A stretch of 64,000 nucleotides of DNA from CAWBJO01 sp963789175 (GCA_963789175.1 CAWBJO010000006.1:620001-684000), one strand, 5' to 3'; positions 1 through 9,767 are shown, counted from the first letter of the stretch. A program made the numbers and translations. The notes: a model not told the origin generated them from the letters alone.

Positions 1-50
1 ACCGAGGCAAGCACCGGTCGCTTGATGAAGAGATCGGTGAACCGTGCCAT
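1..50 (-). CDS. RND efflux pump inner-membrane permease, N-terminal fragment
   Basis: Only the first 16 codons are in the window; the gene continues past the left edge. The start (MARFTDLFIKRP) is the typical opening of AcrB/MexB-family RND permeases, in which a short cytoplasmic helix with FIxRP precedes the first membrane segment. It begins 4 bases after the stop codon of the adaptor gene on the same strand, the usual adaptor-permease operon order. Family assignment rests on this short motif plus the context; substrate unknown. Confidence 0.75.
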   Translation of the reverse strand, partial: MARFTDLFIKRPVLAS

Positions 51-54
51 CGCG

Positions 55-1221
55 CTACTCGATCTTCGTCCGCTCCGGCGTGCTCAGGGCCACCGAGTTG
101 TCGATCTTGACGGTCGAGCCTGGCCGCAGCTTCAGCTGGCCGGCCGTCACCACCTGTTCGCCTTCCTTCAGCCCGTCGAGGACGGAGGAGCGGCCGCTCC
201 TGACCTCGCCGATCTTCACGAAGCGGCGCTCGACCTGCAGAGCCGGGGCCGCCGGAGCTTGCGCAGGCTGCGCGGCAGGCTGATTTTGGTCAGCAGGCGC
301 GGCCTTCGCCGGCATGACCACGTACACGGAATCGCCGTAGAGGCTGTATGTGACCGCCGTCTCCGGTACGGTCAAGACGGCCTGCGGCTGATCGACGACG
401 ACCGATACGCTCGCGAACATGCCGGCGACGATCTTGTGGTCCGGGTTCGGCAGCTCGGCACGAACATTGATCGTGCGCGTCGCCTCGTCGATCCTGGCGT
501 CGAGGGCGGCGATCTTTCCGGTGAACACCTCGTCCGGATACGTGCTGTACGTCGTTTCGACGGTCTGTCCAATGCGGATGCGGTCGAACTCGGTCTCGGG
601 CACGGTGAAATCCACGTAGACCGGATCGAGCGTCTGGAGCCACACCAACGCCTGCCCGGCCTGGACGTAGGCTCCGACATCGACGTGACGGATGCCGAGG
701 CGGCCGGACCAGGGCGCAATGACGGACTTGTCGGCAATCGTCGTCCTGACCTTGTCGGTCTGAGCCCGCAGCGCATCGACGCTTGCCTGGGCGGCTTCAA
801 GGTCCTTGCGGGCCGATACGCCGCGTTGCGCGAGCGTTCGCTGGCGCGTGAGCTCGAGCTCGGCACCGGTCGCCGTGGCCTCGAGATTGCGGAGGTCAGC
901 CTGCTCGGCCGCATCGTCGAGCTTCACGAGCTTGGCGCCCTTCTCAACGTCGGCGCCGGAATCGAAGGAGAACTCCTTCACGATCCCGGCGACCTTCGGA
1001 GCGACCTCGATGCCGTTCACGGCTGACACCGAGCCGATGGCCCGGATGTACGGCGCCCACTTCTCGGTCTTGGCCGATTCCGCCGAGATGGTTTCGGCGG
1101 GCTTCGGCGCACCCAGGATCGCCTGCTTGATCATGCTCGGCAGGAATACGAAATGAAAGAATGCCAGGCCGCCGATCAGCAGTCCGAATACCAGGCCGAC
1201 GATGATGAACCGTTTTGTCAT
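55..1221 (-). CDS. RND efflux transporter periplasmic adaptor (membrane fusion) protein
   Basis: 388 residues, normal for the family. One N-terminal membrane anchor (about residues 5-28) is followed by a barrel-sandwich/lipoyl half-motif (around VAPKVAGIVKEFSFDSGADV), a coiled-coil hairpin rich in Ala/Leu/Arg (about 110-165), the second lipoyl half (SVIAPWSGRLGIRHVDVGAYV) and beta-barrel domains. A Gln/Pro/Ala-rich linker lies near residues 310-330. Such proteins bridge an inner-membrane RND pump to an outer-membrane channel. The pump gene starts 4 bases downstream; no outer-membrane factor is visible. Substrate cannot be inferred. Confidence 0.9.
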   Translation of the reverse strand: MTKRFIIVGLVFGLLIGGLAFFHFVFLPSMIKQAILGAPKPAETISAESAKTEKWAPYIRAIGSVSAVNGIEVAPKVAGIVKEFSFDSGADVEKGAKLVKLDDAAEQADLRNLEATATGAELELTRQRTLAQRGVSARKDLEAAQASVDALRAQTDKVRTTIADKSVIAPWSGRLGIRHVDVGAYVQAGQALVWLQTLDPVYVDFTVPETEFDRIRIGQTVETTYSTYPDEVFTGKIAALDARIDEATRTINVRAELPNPDHKIVAGMFASVSVVVDQPQAVLTVPETAVTYSLYGDSVYVVMPAKAAPADQNQPAAQPAQAPAAPALQVERRFVKIGEVRSGRSSVLDGLKEGEQVVTAGQLKLRPGSTVKIDNSVALSTPERTKIE

Positions 1222-1284
1222 GAGGCGCCTAGATAATGCTGCGAGTGCGAACTGTAAACCTTATGCCGAAAAATTGATTACCAG

Positions 1285-1301
1285 TTCAACGCACCGTTGA
1301 A
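1285..1301. promoter_or_regulatory. Inverted repeat upstream of the RND adaptor gene, possible operator
   Basis: A perfect 7-base inverted repeat with a 3-base spacer (TTCAACG-CAC-CGTTGAA) lies 64 bases before the adaptor start, in the AT-richer gap between the adaptor and the GntR gene. Position and symmetry suit a repressor site for the efflux operon, but no dedicated regulator is next to it. This is inference from symmetry only. Confidence 0.35.
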
Positions 1302-1345
1302 AGTCATATTCAGCCGGAAGTGAATGTTAATCCATAAATATTCAT

Positions 1346-2023
1346 TCAGTTGCTGACACTATGCTCCGCCACCCGGCTCGCCAAATGCGACATAAGATTG
1401 TCCACAGCCTGCCGCGCCGTCTCGATCTCGCCCAAGGCCACCGCCTCGACCAATTTCAGGTGATGGCGCGCGGCATCCACCAAGTCGGCGTGACGCCAAT
1501 GAAGATACCAGTAGCGCCGGCTCAAGACCTGGAGCGGCATGCACGCCTTCACCGCGTGGTCGGCCCGCGACATGCCGGCGAGTGCCCCGTCGATCCCCTT
1601 GTCGTAGGCCATATAGGCCGTGGGATCATCGCGGGATGCAGCGGATTCCATCAATTTTGCCAGGCGCGACAGGTCGCGCCTTTCGGTTTCGCTGCCCCGG
1701 CGCGCAGCATGGGCAGCGATGATCCGCTCCAGCGGCGTGCGCACCTCCAGCACGGCCTGCATTTCTGCGGCGCTGATGGGAGGGATGATGAGGCCGCGGC
1801 GCGGATAGATTTGAATGAGACCGTCGGCCGCCAGCTTCTGGACCGCTTCGCGGACGGGGGTCCGCCCCAAATCGATCAAACGACAGAGTTCGGCCTCGGT
1901 GACAGTGGTGCCCGGATCGAGCCGCAAAGTCACGATGGCTTCCTCGATCAGTAGATAGGCCTGGGTCGACAGACTTCCGCTTCTGCCGCCGAGTCTCCTG
2001 TTTTCGGTAATGGGTGCGTCCAT
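1346..2023 (-). CDS. GntR-family transcriptional regulator (FCD/FadR subfamily)
   Basis: 225 residues. The N-terminal winged helix (about 20-85) includes TVTEAELCRLIDLGRTPVREA and LAADGLIQIYPRRGLIIPP, the hallmark helix-turn-helix and wing of GntR proteins. The C-terminal helical part (about 95-215) resembles an FCD effector domain. The start codon has GGAG a few bases upstream. It is divergent from the DapA-family/epimerase/liv genes, and a palindrome of the type these regulators bind lies between them, so it probably controls that cluster and itself. The effector is unknown; hydroxyproline or a breakdown product is a guess from context. Confidence 0.9.
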   Translation of the reverse strand: MDAPITENRRLGGRSGSLSTQAYLLIEEAIVTLRLDPGTTVTEAELCRLIDLGRTPVREAVQKLAADGLIQIYPRRGLIIPPISAAEMQAVLEVRTPLERIIAAHAARRGSETERRDLSRLAKLMESAASRDDPTAYMAYDKGIDGALAGMSRADHAVKACMPLQVLSRRYWYLHWRHADLVDAARHHLKLVEAVALGEIETARQAVDNLMSHLASRVAEHSVSN

Positions 2024-2045
2024 TTGTGCTCCGTTCTCGCTTGTA

Positions 2046-2062
2046 ATATATCAGTGATATAT
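2046..2062. promoter_or_regulatory. Palindromic operator between GntR regulator and catabolic genes
   Basis: A perfect 8-base inverted repeat with a single central base (ATATATCA-G-TGATATAT) sits in the 79-base gap between the divergent GntR and DapA-family genes. FadR/FCD-type GntR regulators commonly bind short AT-rich palindromes containing TGAT/ATCA half sites, so this is a good candidate operator for the neighbouring regulator. Binding is not shown. Confidence 0.6.
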
Positions 2063-2102
2063 GTAATGTGCAAGCCAAGGGGAGAGTTCAAAGGAGAGAT
2101 CC

Positions 2103-3020
2103 ATGGTTCGCTGGCGGGGTGTGTTCCCGGCCGTCACCACGAAGTTCAAAGAGGACGGCGGCCTCGATATCGTCGAGATGGAGCGCTGTTTCGCCCTTCA
2201 GGTTCAGGCGGGGGTCCACGGACTCATCGTGGCCGGGTCGCTCGGAGAGGGCCAGATGCTCGACATGGTCGAGAAGGCCGAGCTCCTGCGTGCGGCGCTT
2301 CGCGTGGCGGGCGGAAAGATTCCGGTCCTCATGACCATCTCGAACGCCTCGACCCGCGAGGCCTGCCTTTTCGCGGAAGCCTCGGCGAAGTACGGCGCCA
2401 ACGGCTTCATGCTGCTTCCCGGCCTTCCTTATCGCTCGGATCCGCAAGAGACGGAAACGCACTTCCGAACTGTCGCCGCGGCCGGCGGCCTCCCGGTCAT
2501 GATCTACAACAACCCCGTCTCCTACGGAGTCGACGTCACGCCCGAAATGTTCGTACGGCTGGCGGACGAACCCCTCTTTCAGGCCATCAAGGAATCATCC
2601 GACGACGTCCGCCGCATCACGCGGATCATCAACCTGACCGGCGACCGCTACGATCTCTTCAGCGGCGTCGACAACCTCGCCCTCGAGAGCCTGCTGCTGG
2701 GCGCGAAAGGCTGGGTCGCCGGACTGGTCGCGGCTTTTCCGCGCGAAACGACCGCCATCTGGCGGCAGGCCATGAGCGGCAACATCGAGGATGCGCGACG
2801 ACTCTATCGATGGTTCCATCCGCTCCTCGATCTCGACGTCTCGACGAAGCTCGTCCAGAACATCAAGCTCGTTGAAACAATGGTTATCGGCTCGAACGAT
2901 CGTTGCCGACCGCCGCGGTTGCCGCTGCAGGGAGCAGAACGCGCGCGCGTGGTGAAGGTCGTGCGCTACGCGCTCGCCTCGCGTGCCGGCATTGCCGCGC
3001 ATACGACTGCCGCCGAATGA
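2103..3020 (+). CDS. Dihydrodipicolinate synthase-family lyase, probable pyrroline-4-hydroxy-2-carboxylate deaminase
   Basis: 305 residues, a class I aldolase-type TIM barrel. The Schiff-base lysine is K163 (context AIKESS) and the catalytic tyrosine Y135 (context MIYNNP); the usual GTTGE substrate loop is GSLGEG. Its last four bases overlap the start of a 4-hydroxyproline-type epimerase. In known trans-4-hydroxy-L-proline pathways a DapA-family enzyme deaminates 1-pyrroline-4-hydroxy-2-carboxylate to 2-oxoglutarate semialdehyde, which fits. The oxidase/dehydrogenase and the semialdehyde dehydrogenase are not in the window. It could instead be another pyruvate-dependent lyase; true DapA is unlikely in this context. 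The start has AAAGGAGAG just upstream. Confidence 0.75.
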   Translation: MVRWRGVFPAVTTKFKEDGGLDIVEMERCFALQVQAGVHGLIVAGSLGEGQMLDMVEKAELLRAALRVAGGKIPVLMTISNASTREACLFAEASAKYGANGFMLLPGLPYRSDPQETETHFRTVAAAGGLPVMIYNNPVSYGVDVTPEMFVRLADEPLFQAIKESSDDVRRITRIINLTGDRYDLFSGVDNLALESLLLGAKGWVAGLVAAFPRETTAIWRQAMSGNIEDARRLYRWFHPLLDLDVSTKLVQNIKLVETMVIGSNDRCRPPRLPLQGAERARVVKVVRYALASRAGIAAHTTAAE

Positions 3021-4108
3021 ACGGCCGGCATAGCTTCTTCTGCATCGACGGCCACACCTGCGGTAACCCCGTCCGCCTGGTGGTCGGCGGCGCGCCGGCG
3101 CTCAGGGGCGCGACGATGATCGAACGCCGAGACCACTTTCTGGGCGAATACGATTGGATCCGGCGCGGCCTCATGTTCGAGCCGCGCGGTCACGACATCA
3201 TGTCGGGCGCCATCCTCTACCCGCCGACGCGCGCCGACTGCGACATCGCCCTGCTTTTCATCGAGACATCGGGCTGCTTGCCCATGTGCGGCCACGGAAC
3301 GATCGGCGCCGTCACTTTCGCCCTCGAGCACGGTCTTGCCAACCCCGCCGAAGACGGCCGCCTGCGGATCGACACGCCGGCCGGCGTCGTCGTCGCCAGC
3401 TACGAGCGGCAGGGGCGGCGGGTCATCCGTGTGCGGATCACCAACGTGCCCTCGTTCCTCTACAAGCGCGACGTAGCAATCAGCGTTCGAAGCCTCGGTG
3501 AAATCAAGGTCGACGTCGCCTACGGGGGCAACTTCTATGCCATCGTGGATGCACAGCCGAACTTCGCTGACCTCGCGGATTTCACGACCGCCGAGCTCAT
3601 CGAAATGGGACGGGACCTGCGCGTCGCGGTCAACGCGACCGGCCCGTTCGCTCATCCGCTCAATCCCGCCATAAACGGCGTCTCGCACGTCCTGTGGACG
3701 GGCGCGCCCGCCGACCGGCGGGCCGACGCCCGAAATGCCGTGCTGTATGGAAACGGTGCGATCGACCGATCGCCGTGCGGTACGGGCACGTCGGCGCGGA
3801 TGGCGCAGCGCGTGGCGAAAGGACTGCTCGCAGTCGGCGACGCATTCGTCCATGAGAGCATCATCGGCTCCCTCTTCCACGGCCGCGTCGAGCAGGCGGC
3901 GAAAGTCGGCCCGTTCGAGGCCATCGTTCCGTCCATCGCCGGCACCGCGATGGTCACCGGGATCAACACGATCTTCATCGACGACGACGACCCCTACGCG
4001 CACGGTTTTAGCGTGAGCGGCAAAAAACTTGCCCTTGGAAGAAAGCTGGCAAAAGCCTATGAAGGGCCCTTGCCTTCGTCAGATGCTCAGTCTAAGGAAC
4101 CCGTATAG
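3017..4108 (+). CDS. 4-hydroxyproline 2-epimerase (proline racemase family)
   Basis: 363 residues from the ATG that overlaps the upstream stop (ATGA). The opening FFCIDGHTCGNPVRLV is typical of the family. Both catalytic positions are cysteines: C91 in MCGHGT and C254 in SPCGTGTSARMA, as expected for an epimerase/racemase rather than the dehydratase, whose second position is Thr. The enzyme interconverts trans-4-hydroxy-L-proline and cis-4-hydroxy-D-proline. It is translationally coupled to the DapA-family gene and followed by an amino acid importer. Proline racemase activity cannot be excluded. Confidence 0.85.
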   Translation: MNGRHSFFCIDGHTCGNPVRLVVGGAPALRGATMIERRDHFLGEYDWIRRGLMFEPRGHDIMSGAILYPPTRADCDIALLFIETSGCLPMCGHGTIGAVTFALEHGLANPAEDGRLRIDTPAGVVVASYERQGRRVIRVRITNVPSFLYKRDVAISVRSLGEIKVDVAYGGNFYAIVDAQPNFADLADFTTAELIEMGRDLRVAVNATGPFAHPLNPAINGVSHVLWTGAPADRRADARNAVLYGNGAIDRSPCGTGTSARMAQRVAKGLLAVGDAFVHESIIGSLFHGRVEQAAKVGPFEAIVPSIAGTAMVTGINTIFIDDDDPYAHGFSVSGKKLALGRKLAKAYEGPLPSSDAQSKEPV

Positions 4109-4164
4109 CGTGCAAGACGGCAGCAATGCCGCGCTGGGTGGCAGTGGCAAACAGGGGGGAGCTT

Positions 4165-5088
4165 ATGGAGTATTTTCTCCAGCAGCTCATTAATGGAATT
4201 ACCTTGGGGTCGATCTTTGGCCTCATCGCCATCGGCTACACGATGGTCTATGGCATCGTCGGCATGATCAATTTCGCGCATGGCGATGTGTTCATGGTCG
4301 GCTCGTTCGTCGCTCTCATCGCGATCATCGGATTGGGGCTCGTCGGCGGCGCGAGCATCGCGCTCGCGTTCATAGCACTGGTCATCGTACTCATCATCGC
4401 GATGGTGGTCGCCGGCATCTACGGATGGACGATCGAACGAGTGGCGTATCGGCCCTTGCGGGGATCGTTCCGCCTCGCTCCGCTCATCACCGCCATCGGC
4501 ATGTCGATCCTGCTGCAGAACTTCGTGCAGTCGACGCACGGCGCGCGCCCCAAGCCGCTGCAACCCATCGTCAGGGGCGGCTACACCATCCTGAACGAGG
4601 GCGGATTTGCCGTTCAGCTCTCCAATATCCAGATTCTCATCGTGCTCATAACGGTGGTGCTCATGGCGGGGTTCACCTACATCGTGACGCAGACGCCACT
4701 CGGACGGGCGCAACGCGCCTGCGAGCAGGACATGAGGATGGCGAGCCTGCTAGGCATCGACGTCGACCGCACCATCTCGCTGACCTTCGTGATCGGTGCC
4801 GCGCTCGCCGCCGTCGCCGGGCTCATGTACCTCCTCTATTATGGCGTGATCGATTTCTACATCGGCTTCGCGGCCGGCGTGAAAGCCTTCACGGCGGCGG
4901 TGCTCGGGGGAATCGGCTCCCTGCCCGGCGCCATGCTGGGCGGGATCGTCATCGGCCTGATCGAGGTCTTCTGGTCGGCCTACTTCTCGGTCGAGTACAA
5001 GGACGTCGCGGCGTTCTCGATGCTGGCGATGGTCCTGATCTTCCTTCCGCAAGGACTGCTCGGCAAACCCGAGATCGAAAAGGTCTGA
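4165..5088 (+). CDS. livH: Branched-chain amino acid-type ABC transporter permease LivH
   Basis: 307 residues. The start chosen is MEYFLQQLINGI, preceded by AGGGGGGA at good spacing; an upstream in-frame ATG (4126) gives an atypical N-terminus. The GYTMVYGIVGMINFAHGD segment is the LivH signature, and about eight hydrophobic segments cover the protein. It forms the membrane channel with LivM and is first of six transport genes in a tight operon. Its position right after the epimerase suggests that the substrate may be hydroxyproline or another amino acid rather than Leu/Ile/Val. Confidence 0.93.
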   Translation: MEYFLQQLINGITLGSIFGLIAIGYTMVYGIVGMINFAHGDVFMVGSFVALIAIIGLGLVGGASIALAFIALVIVLIIAMVVAGIYGWTIERVAYRPLRGSFRLAPLITAIGMSILLQNFVQSTHGARPKPLQPIVRGGYTILNEGGFAVQLSNIQILIVLITVVLMAGFTYIVTQTPLGRAQRACEQDMRMASLLGIDVDRTISLTFVIGAALAAVAGLMYLLYYGVIDFYIGFAAGVKAFTAAVLGGIGSLPGAMLGGIVIGLIEVFWSAYFSVEYKDVAAFSMLAMVLIFLPQGLLGKPEIEKV

Positions 5089-5092
5089 GCCG

Positions 5093-6457
5093 ATGGCCGT
5101 TGCGGAGACGAAGGCCACGCAAGCTGTTCGAAACCCCGATCTTGCAAGTATCCTGAAGGACGCGCTTTTCTCCACCGTCGTCGCCTTCGTCATCTTCCTG
5201 CCCACGATCGGTATCAAGACGGTATCGGCGGGCGGGATGGACCTCATCCTGCGCTACCGATGGTCGGCCATCGCGATCGCCTGCGGCATCGTCTTCGTCG
5301 GCCGAATCCTGCTGAACGTCTTCGTGTGGAGCCGGGCGCCGAGCGCGACGCGCCCGACGCCGAAAATCGTGCAGGCCGTGCGGAACCTCGAGCTCGGCAA
5401 GTATCTCGGTCTCCTGGTACTCTCCTTCGGCCTCCTCCTGCCGTGGCTGCCGATAGCCGACCGGTACGTTCTCGACGTCGCGATCCTCATCTGCACATAC
5501 ATCATGCTCGGCTGGGGCCTGCAGGTGGTGGTCGGCCTCGCGGGACTGCTCGACTTGGGCTACGTCGCCTTCTATGCCGTCGGCGCGTACTCCTACGCGC
5601 TGCTTGCCCTTCACTTCGACTTCAACTTCTGGATCTGCCTGCCGCTGGCGGGATGTCTCGCCGCGCTGTGGGGAGTGGTTCTCGGCTTTCCCGTGCTCCG
5701 GCTCCGAGGCGATTATCTCGCCATCGTGACGCTGGCTTTCGGCGAGATCGTCCGCATTGTCCTCCTCAACTGGCAGGAATTCAGCGGCGGTCCGGCCGGA
5801 CTCTCCAATATTCCCCGGCCGTCGTTCTTCGGCGTTCCCTTCACTCGCGACGAGACCGGATTTGCAGCCACCTTCGGTTTCGAGTTTTCCAATTTACACC
5901 GGCTCATTTTCCTCTACTACCTCATCGTCGCGCTCGCCTTCGTCACCTTCTTCGTCACCAATCGGCTGCGCCGGCTGCCCATCGGCCGCGCCTGGGAGGC
6001 CCTGCGAGAGGACGAGGTGGCGTGCCGATCACTCGGGCTCAACACGACCAACACCAAGCTCACGGCCTTCGCCATCGGCGCGATGTTCGGCGGTTTCGCA
6101 GGCTCGTTCTTCGCGACCAAGCAAGGCTTCATTTCGCCCGAGTCCTTCAACTTCCTGGAGTCGGCGACCATCCTCGCCATCGTCGTGCTCGGCGGCATGT
6201 CGAGCCAGATCGGCGTCGTCCTGGCTTCGGTCGTCATGATCGGCGGCCTGGAGATGCTGCGGCAACTCGACTTCCTGAAACTCGTCTTCGGCCCCGAATT
6301 CGATCCTTCGCAGGTGCGGATGCTGCTTTTCGGAATTGCCATGGTGCTCGTGATGCTGTGGAAGCCGCGCGGGCTGGTATCGAGCCGCGACCCGACCGTG
6401 TTCCTCAAGGAAAAGAAGAAGGTGTCGCCCGAACTCGTGGCTCAGGGACGCAGCTGA
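5093..6457 (+). CDS. livM: Branched-chain amino acid-type ABC transporter permease LivM
   Basis: 454 residues with many hydrophobic segments. The conserved core is visible as GLAGLLDLGYVAFYAVGAY, PVLRLRGDYLAIVTLAFGEI and the cytoplasmic EAF-like loop RAWEALREDEVACRSLGLN. The N-terminus is about 100 residues longer than minimal LivM and carries extra membrane segments, as in other alphaproteobacterial LivM proteins. It starts 4 bases after livH, and its stop overlaps the livG start by one base. It is the second channel subunit of the importer. Confidence 0.93.
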   Translation: MAVAETKATQAVRNPDLASILKDALFSTVVAFVIFLPTIGIKTVSAGGMDLILRYRWSAIAIACGIVFVGRILLNVFVWSRAPSATRPTPKIVQAVRNLELGKYLGLLVLSFGLLLPWLPIADRYVLDVAILICTYIMLGWGLQVVVGLAGLLDLGYVAFYAVGAYSYALLALHFDFNFWICLPLAGCLAALWGVVLGFPVLRLRGDYLAIVTLAFGEIVRIVLLNWQEFSGGPAGLSNIPRPSFFGVPFTRDETGFAATFGFEFSNLHRLIFLYYLIVALAFVTFFVTNRLRRLPIGRAWEALREDEVACRSLGLNTTNTKLTAFAIGAMFGGFAGSFFATKQGFISPESFNFLESATILAIVVLGGMSSQIGVVLASVVMIGGLEMLRQLDFLKLVFGPEFDPSQVRMLLFGIAMVLVMLWKPRGLVSSRDPTVFLKEKKKVSPELVAQGRS

Positions 6458-7358
6458 TGTCGCAGTCTTGGACGGACAATCCCATCCTGACGGTCGAGCA
6501 TCTGACCATGCGGTTCGGCGGGCTCGTCGCCATCGACGATCTTTCGTTCACGGTCGGACGGCAGGACATCACGGCTTTGATCGGCCCTAACGGTGCCGGC
6601 AAGACGACGGTCTTCAACTGCATCACCGGCTTCTACAAGCCGACCGAGGGCCGGCAGACGCTCAGGCATCACGACGGCAAGGAATTCCTGCTCGAACGCA
6701 TGGACGACTTCCGCATCTCGTCGCAGGCGAAGGTAGCGCGAACTTTCCAGAACATCCGGCTGTTCGGCGGCATGACCGTCCTCGAGAACCTGATGATCGC
6801 CCAGCACAACATGCTCATGCGTGCCTCGGGGTACACGCTGGCCGGCATCTTCGGACTGAAAGCCTACAAGGACGCCAATGCGGCGGCGATCGAAAAGAGC
6901 AAGTACTGGCTCGATCTCGTCGGGCTCGTCGAGCGCGCCGACGATCCGGCCGGCGATCTCCCCTACGGTGCCCAGCGCCGGCTGGAAATCGCGCGCGCCA
7001 TGTGCACCAATCCCTACCTCCTCTGTCTCGACGAACCTGCCGCCGGACTCAATCCACGCGAGTCGGAAGAGCTGAACCAGCTGCTGCGGCGCATCCGCAA
7101 CGACCACAAGATCGGCATCCTCCTCATCGAACACGACATGAGCGTCGTCATGGGAATTTCCGATCATATCGTCGTTCTCGACTACGGCCAGAAGATCTCT
7201 GACGGCACGCCGAAACACGTCCGCAACGATCCGACGGTCATCCGTGCCTATCTGGGTGTCGACGAAGAGGAGCTGGCGGACGTAGCCAAGGAAGTCGACA
7301 TCTCCCTGCCGGCGGCCGCCGCCAAGAAGAAAACCGGCAAGGCCGCGAAAGTACACGA

Positions 7359-7362
<4 letters not shown>
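6457..7362 (+). CDS. livG: Branched-chain amino acid-type ABC transporter ATP-binding protein LivG
   Basis: 301 residues from the ATG overlapping the livM stop. Walker A is GPNGAGKTT, the signature region reads DLPYGAQRRLEIARAM (the LivG variant of LSGGQ), and Walker B is LLCLDEPAAGLN, followed by the H-loop LIEHDM. A Lys/Ala-rich tail of about 35 residues extends beyond the usual end. It energises transport with LivF. It overlaps livF by four bases (ATGA). Confidence 0.93.
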
Positions 7363-8084
<722 letters not shown>

Positions 8085-8093
8085 GAGCGATCC

Positions 8094-8453
8094 GTGGAAC
8101 TGGCACGATTGGTTAGCGAAACGAATTTCTGGATCTTCTTCTTCCTGACCTGCGTCTTCGGGGCGGGCGCGGCTTTCCTCGTCGGCAGGACCCAGGCCCA
8201 GCTGTGGCGCCCGCTCGGGGCCACGGTCGCATATATGCTACTGCTGGGTGTGGCGGTTCGCTTCTGCCACTATGCGTTGTTCAACGAGAGCCTCATTGCG
8301 CCTTATTACTTTGCCGTCGACACGGCAGTCCTCCTGGCAGCGGCGCTGATCGGATACCGCATGCGGCGGGCCGAACAGATGACCACGCAGTACAGCTGGA
8401 TGTACGAAAGAACAGGCCCCCTAAGCTGGCGCGAGAAGGCATCCGGCGGCTGA
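8094..8453 (+). CDS. Small membrane protein of the DUF6867 type in the liv operon
   Basis: 119 residues starting at a GTG with AGGAGCGA upstream. Three hydrophobic stretches are visible (about residues 12-32, 41-58 and 70-90), then a hydrophilic tail ending in a conserved-looking YSWMYERTGPLSWRE. I recall this family as DUF6867, found beside liv-type transporters of alphaproteobacteria; that assignment is from memory. It lies inside the transporter operon between livF and the binding protein, so a role in assembly or regulation of the importer is plausible. No known catalytic motif. Confidence 0.75.
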   Translation: MELARLVSETNFWIFFFLTCVFGAGAAFLVGRTQAQLWRPLGATVAYMLLLGVAVRFCHYALFNESLIAPYYFAVDTAVLLAAALIGYRMRRAEQMTTQYSWMYERTGPLSWREKASGG

Positions 8454-8561
8454 CACGGGGGTTTCAGCAATGCTAGTGTCGCGCCAATTCACCGACTGCG
8501 ACGTCTTGCATAAACGGAGTGAAGAGTTCGCCGAGTAGGCGATTAACAAGGGAGTATGAGA

Positions 8562-9677
8562 ATGAAGAAAGTTCTGATGACGGGGGTGGCCCTGTCGTTC
8601 GGCCTGGCGATTGCGGCCACCGCAGCGCTTGCCGATATCACCGTTGCCGCCGTTGGGCCGATGACCGGCCAGTATGCCGCCTTCGGCGAGCAGCTGAAAC
8701 GGGGCGCGGAGATGGCCGTCGCCGAAATCAACGAGGCGGGCGGCGTCAATGGCGAGAAGCTCGTGCTGACCATCGGCGACGACGCCTGCGATCCGAAGCA
8801 GGCCGTGGCGGTCGCCAACGACCTGGCGTCCAAGAAGGTGGCGTTCGTCGACGGGCACTTCTGCTCGGGCTCTTCCATTCCGGCGTCCGCCGTGTACGCG
8901 GAAGAGAACATCGTGCAGATCTCGCCCGCTTCCACCAACCCGAAGTTCACCGATGAGCGTCCGGGCAAGGGCATCATGCGCGTGGTCGGCCGCGACGACG
9001 CGCAGGGCATCGTGGCGGGCAACTTCCTCGCCAAGAACTTCAAGGACAAGAAAATCGCCATCCTCGACGACAAGAGCCCCTACGGCAAGGGCCTCGCCGA
9101 CGAGACCCGCAAGGCGCTCAACGCCGCGGGCGTGACCGAAGCGCTGAACGAGTCCTATACGGCCGGCGAGAAGGACTACACCGCCCTCGTCTCCAAGATG
9201 AAGGCCGCCAACATCGACGTCGTCTATGTCGGCGGTTATCACACGGAAGGCGGGCTCATCCTGCGCCAGATGCGCGACCAGGGCATGACCGCGCAGATGG
9301 TCTCGGGCGACGCCTTCAACACGACTGAGTTCTGGACGATCACCGGCCCGGCCGGCGAAGGCATGATCTTCACCTTCGCTCCGGATCCGCGCAACGTCCC
9401 GGCCGCGGCCGATGTCGTCAAGAAGTTCAAGGATCAGGGTTACGATCCCGAGGGCTACACGCTCTACTCGTACGTCGCGATGAAGCTGTGGGCCGAAGCG
9501 GTCACCCGCGCCGGCGGCACGGACTTCGACAAGGTCGTCGAGGAGCTCGGCAAGACGGACGCCGACACGGCGGTCGGCAAGATCCGCTTCAACGACAAGG
9601 GCGACATCCAGGATGCCACCTACGTGTGGTACAAGTGGGCGAACGGCACCTACGCCGAAGACCCCTCCGTCCAGTAG
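8562..9677 (+). CDS. Branched-chain amino acid-type ABC transporter substrate-binding protein
   Basis: 371 residues from the second ATG, chosen because AAGGGAG is 7 bases upstream of it; the ATG at 8556 is too close. A classic signal peptide (KK, hydrophobic core, Ala-rich, cleavage near ALA-DI) is followed by the Peripla_BP_6 fold: ITVAAVGPMTGQYAAFGEQ, then AEINEAGGVNGEKL. It captures the ligand in the periplasm for LivHMGF. A strong terminator follows, so it closes the transport operon; the 100-base gap upstream may hold its own promoter. The ligand cannot be read from sequence. Confidence 0.93.
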   Translation: MKKVLMTGVALSFGLAIAATAALADITVAAVGPMTGQYAAFGEQLKRGAEMAVAEINEAGGVNGEKLVLTIGDDACDPKQAVAVANDLASKKVAFVDGHFCSGSSIPASAVYAEENIVQISPASTNPKFTDERPGKGIMRVVGRDDAQGIVAGNFLAKNFKDKKIAILDDKSPYGKGLADETRKALNAAGVTEALNESYTAGEKDYTALVSKMKAANIDVVYVGGYHTEGGLILRQMRDQGMTAQMVSGDAFNTTEFWTITGPAGEGMIFTFAPDPRNVPAAADVVKKFKDQGYDPEGYTLYSYVAMKLWAEAVTRAGGTDFDKVVEELGKTDADTAVGKIRFNDKGDIQDATYVWYKWANGTYAEDPSVQ

Positions 9678-9694
9678 TCAGCCTCACATTCATG

Positions 9695-9728
9695 ACCCGC
9701 GCGGAGCGATCCGCGCGGGTTTTGCTTT
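9695..9728 (+). terminator. Rho-independent terminator after the liv operon
   Basis: An 11-base perfect stem (ACCCGCGCGGA / TCCGCGCGGGT) with a 4-base loop GCGA is followed by TTTGCTTTG. It starts 17 bases after the binding-protein stop codon. Confidence 0.85.
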
Positions 9729-9767
9729 GCACTTGACGGACGCCGGTGCGCGGGAAACAGTACGCGC

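Noticed and set aside
5260..6456. N-terminal extension of livG by about 400 codons through livM
   Set aside because: The extension is an out-of-frame reading of livM, rich in Arg; the ATG at 6457 overlapping the livM stop gives the normal LivG length.
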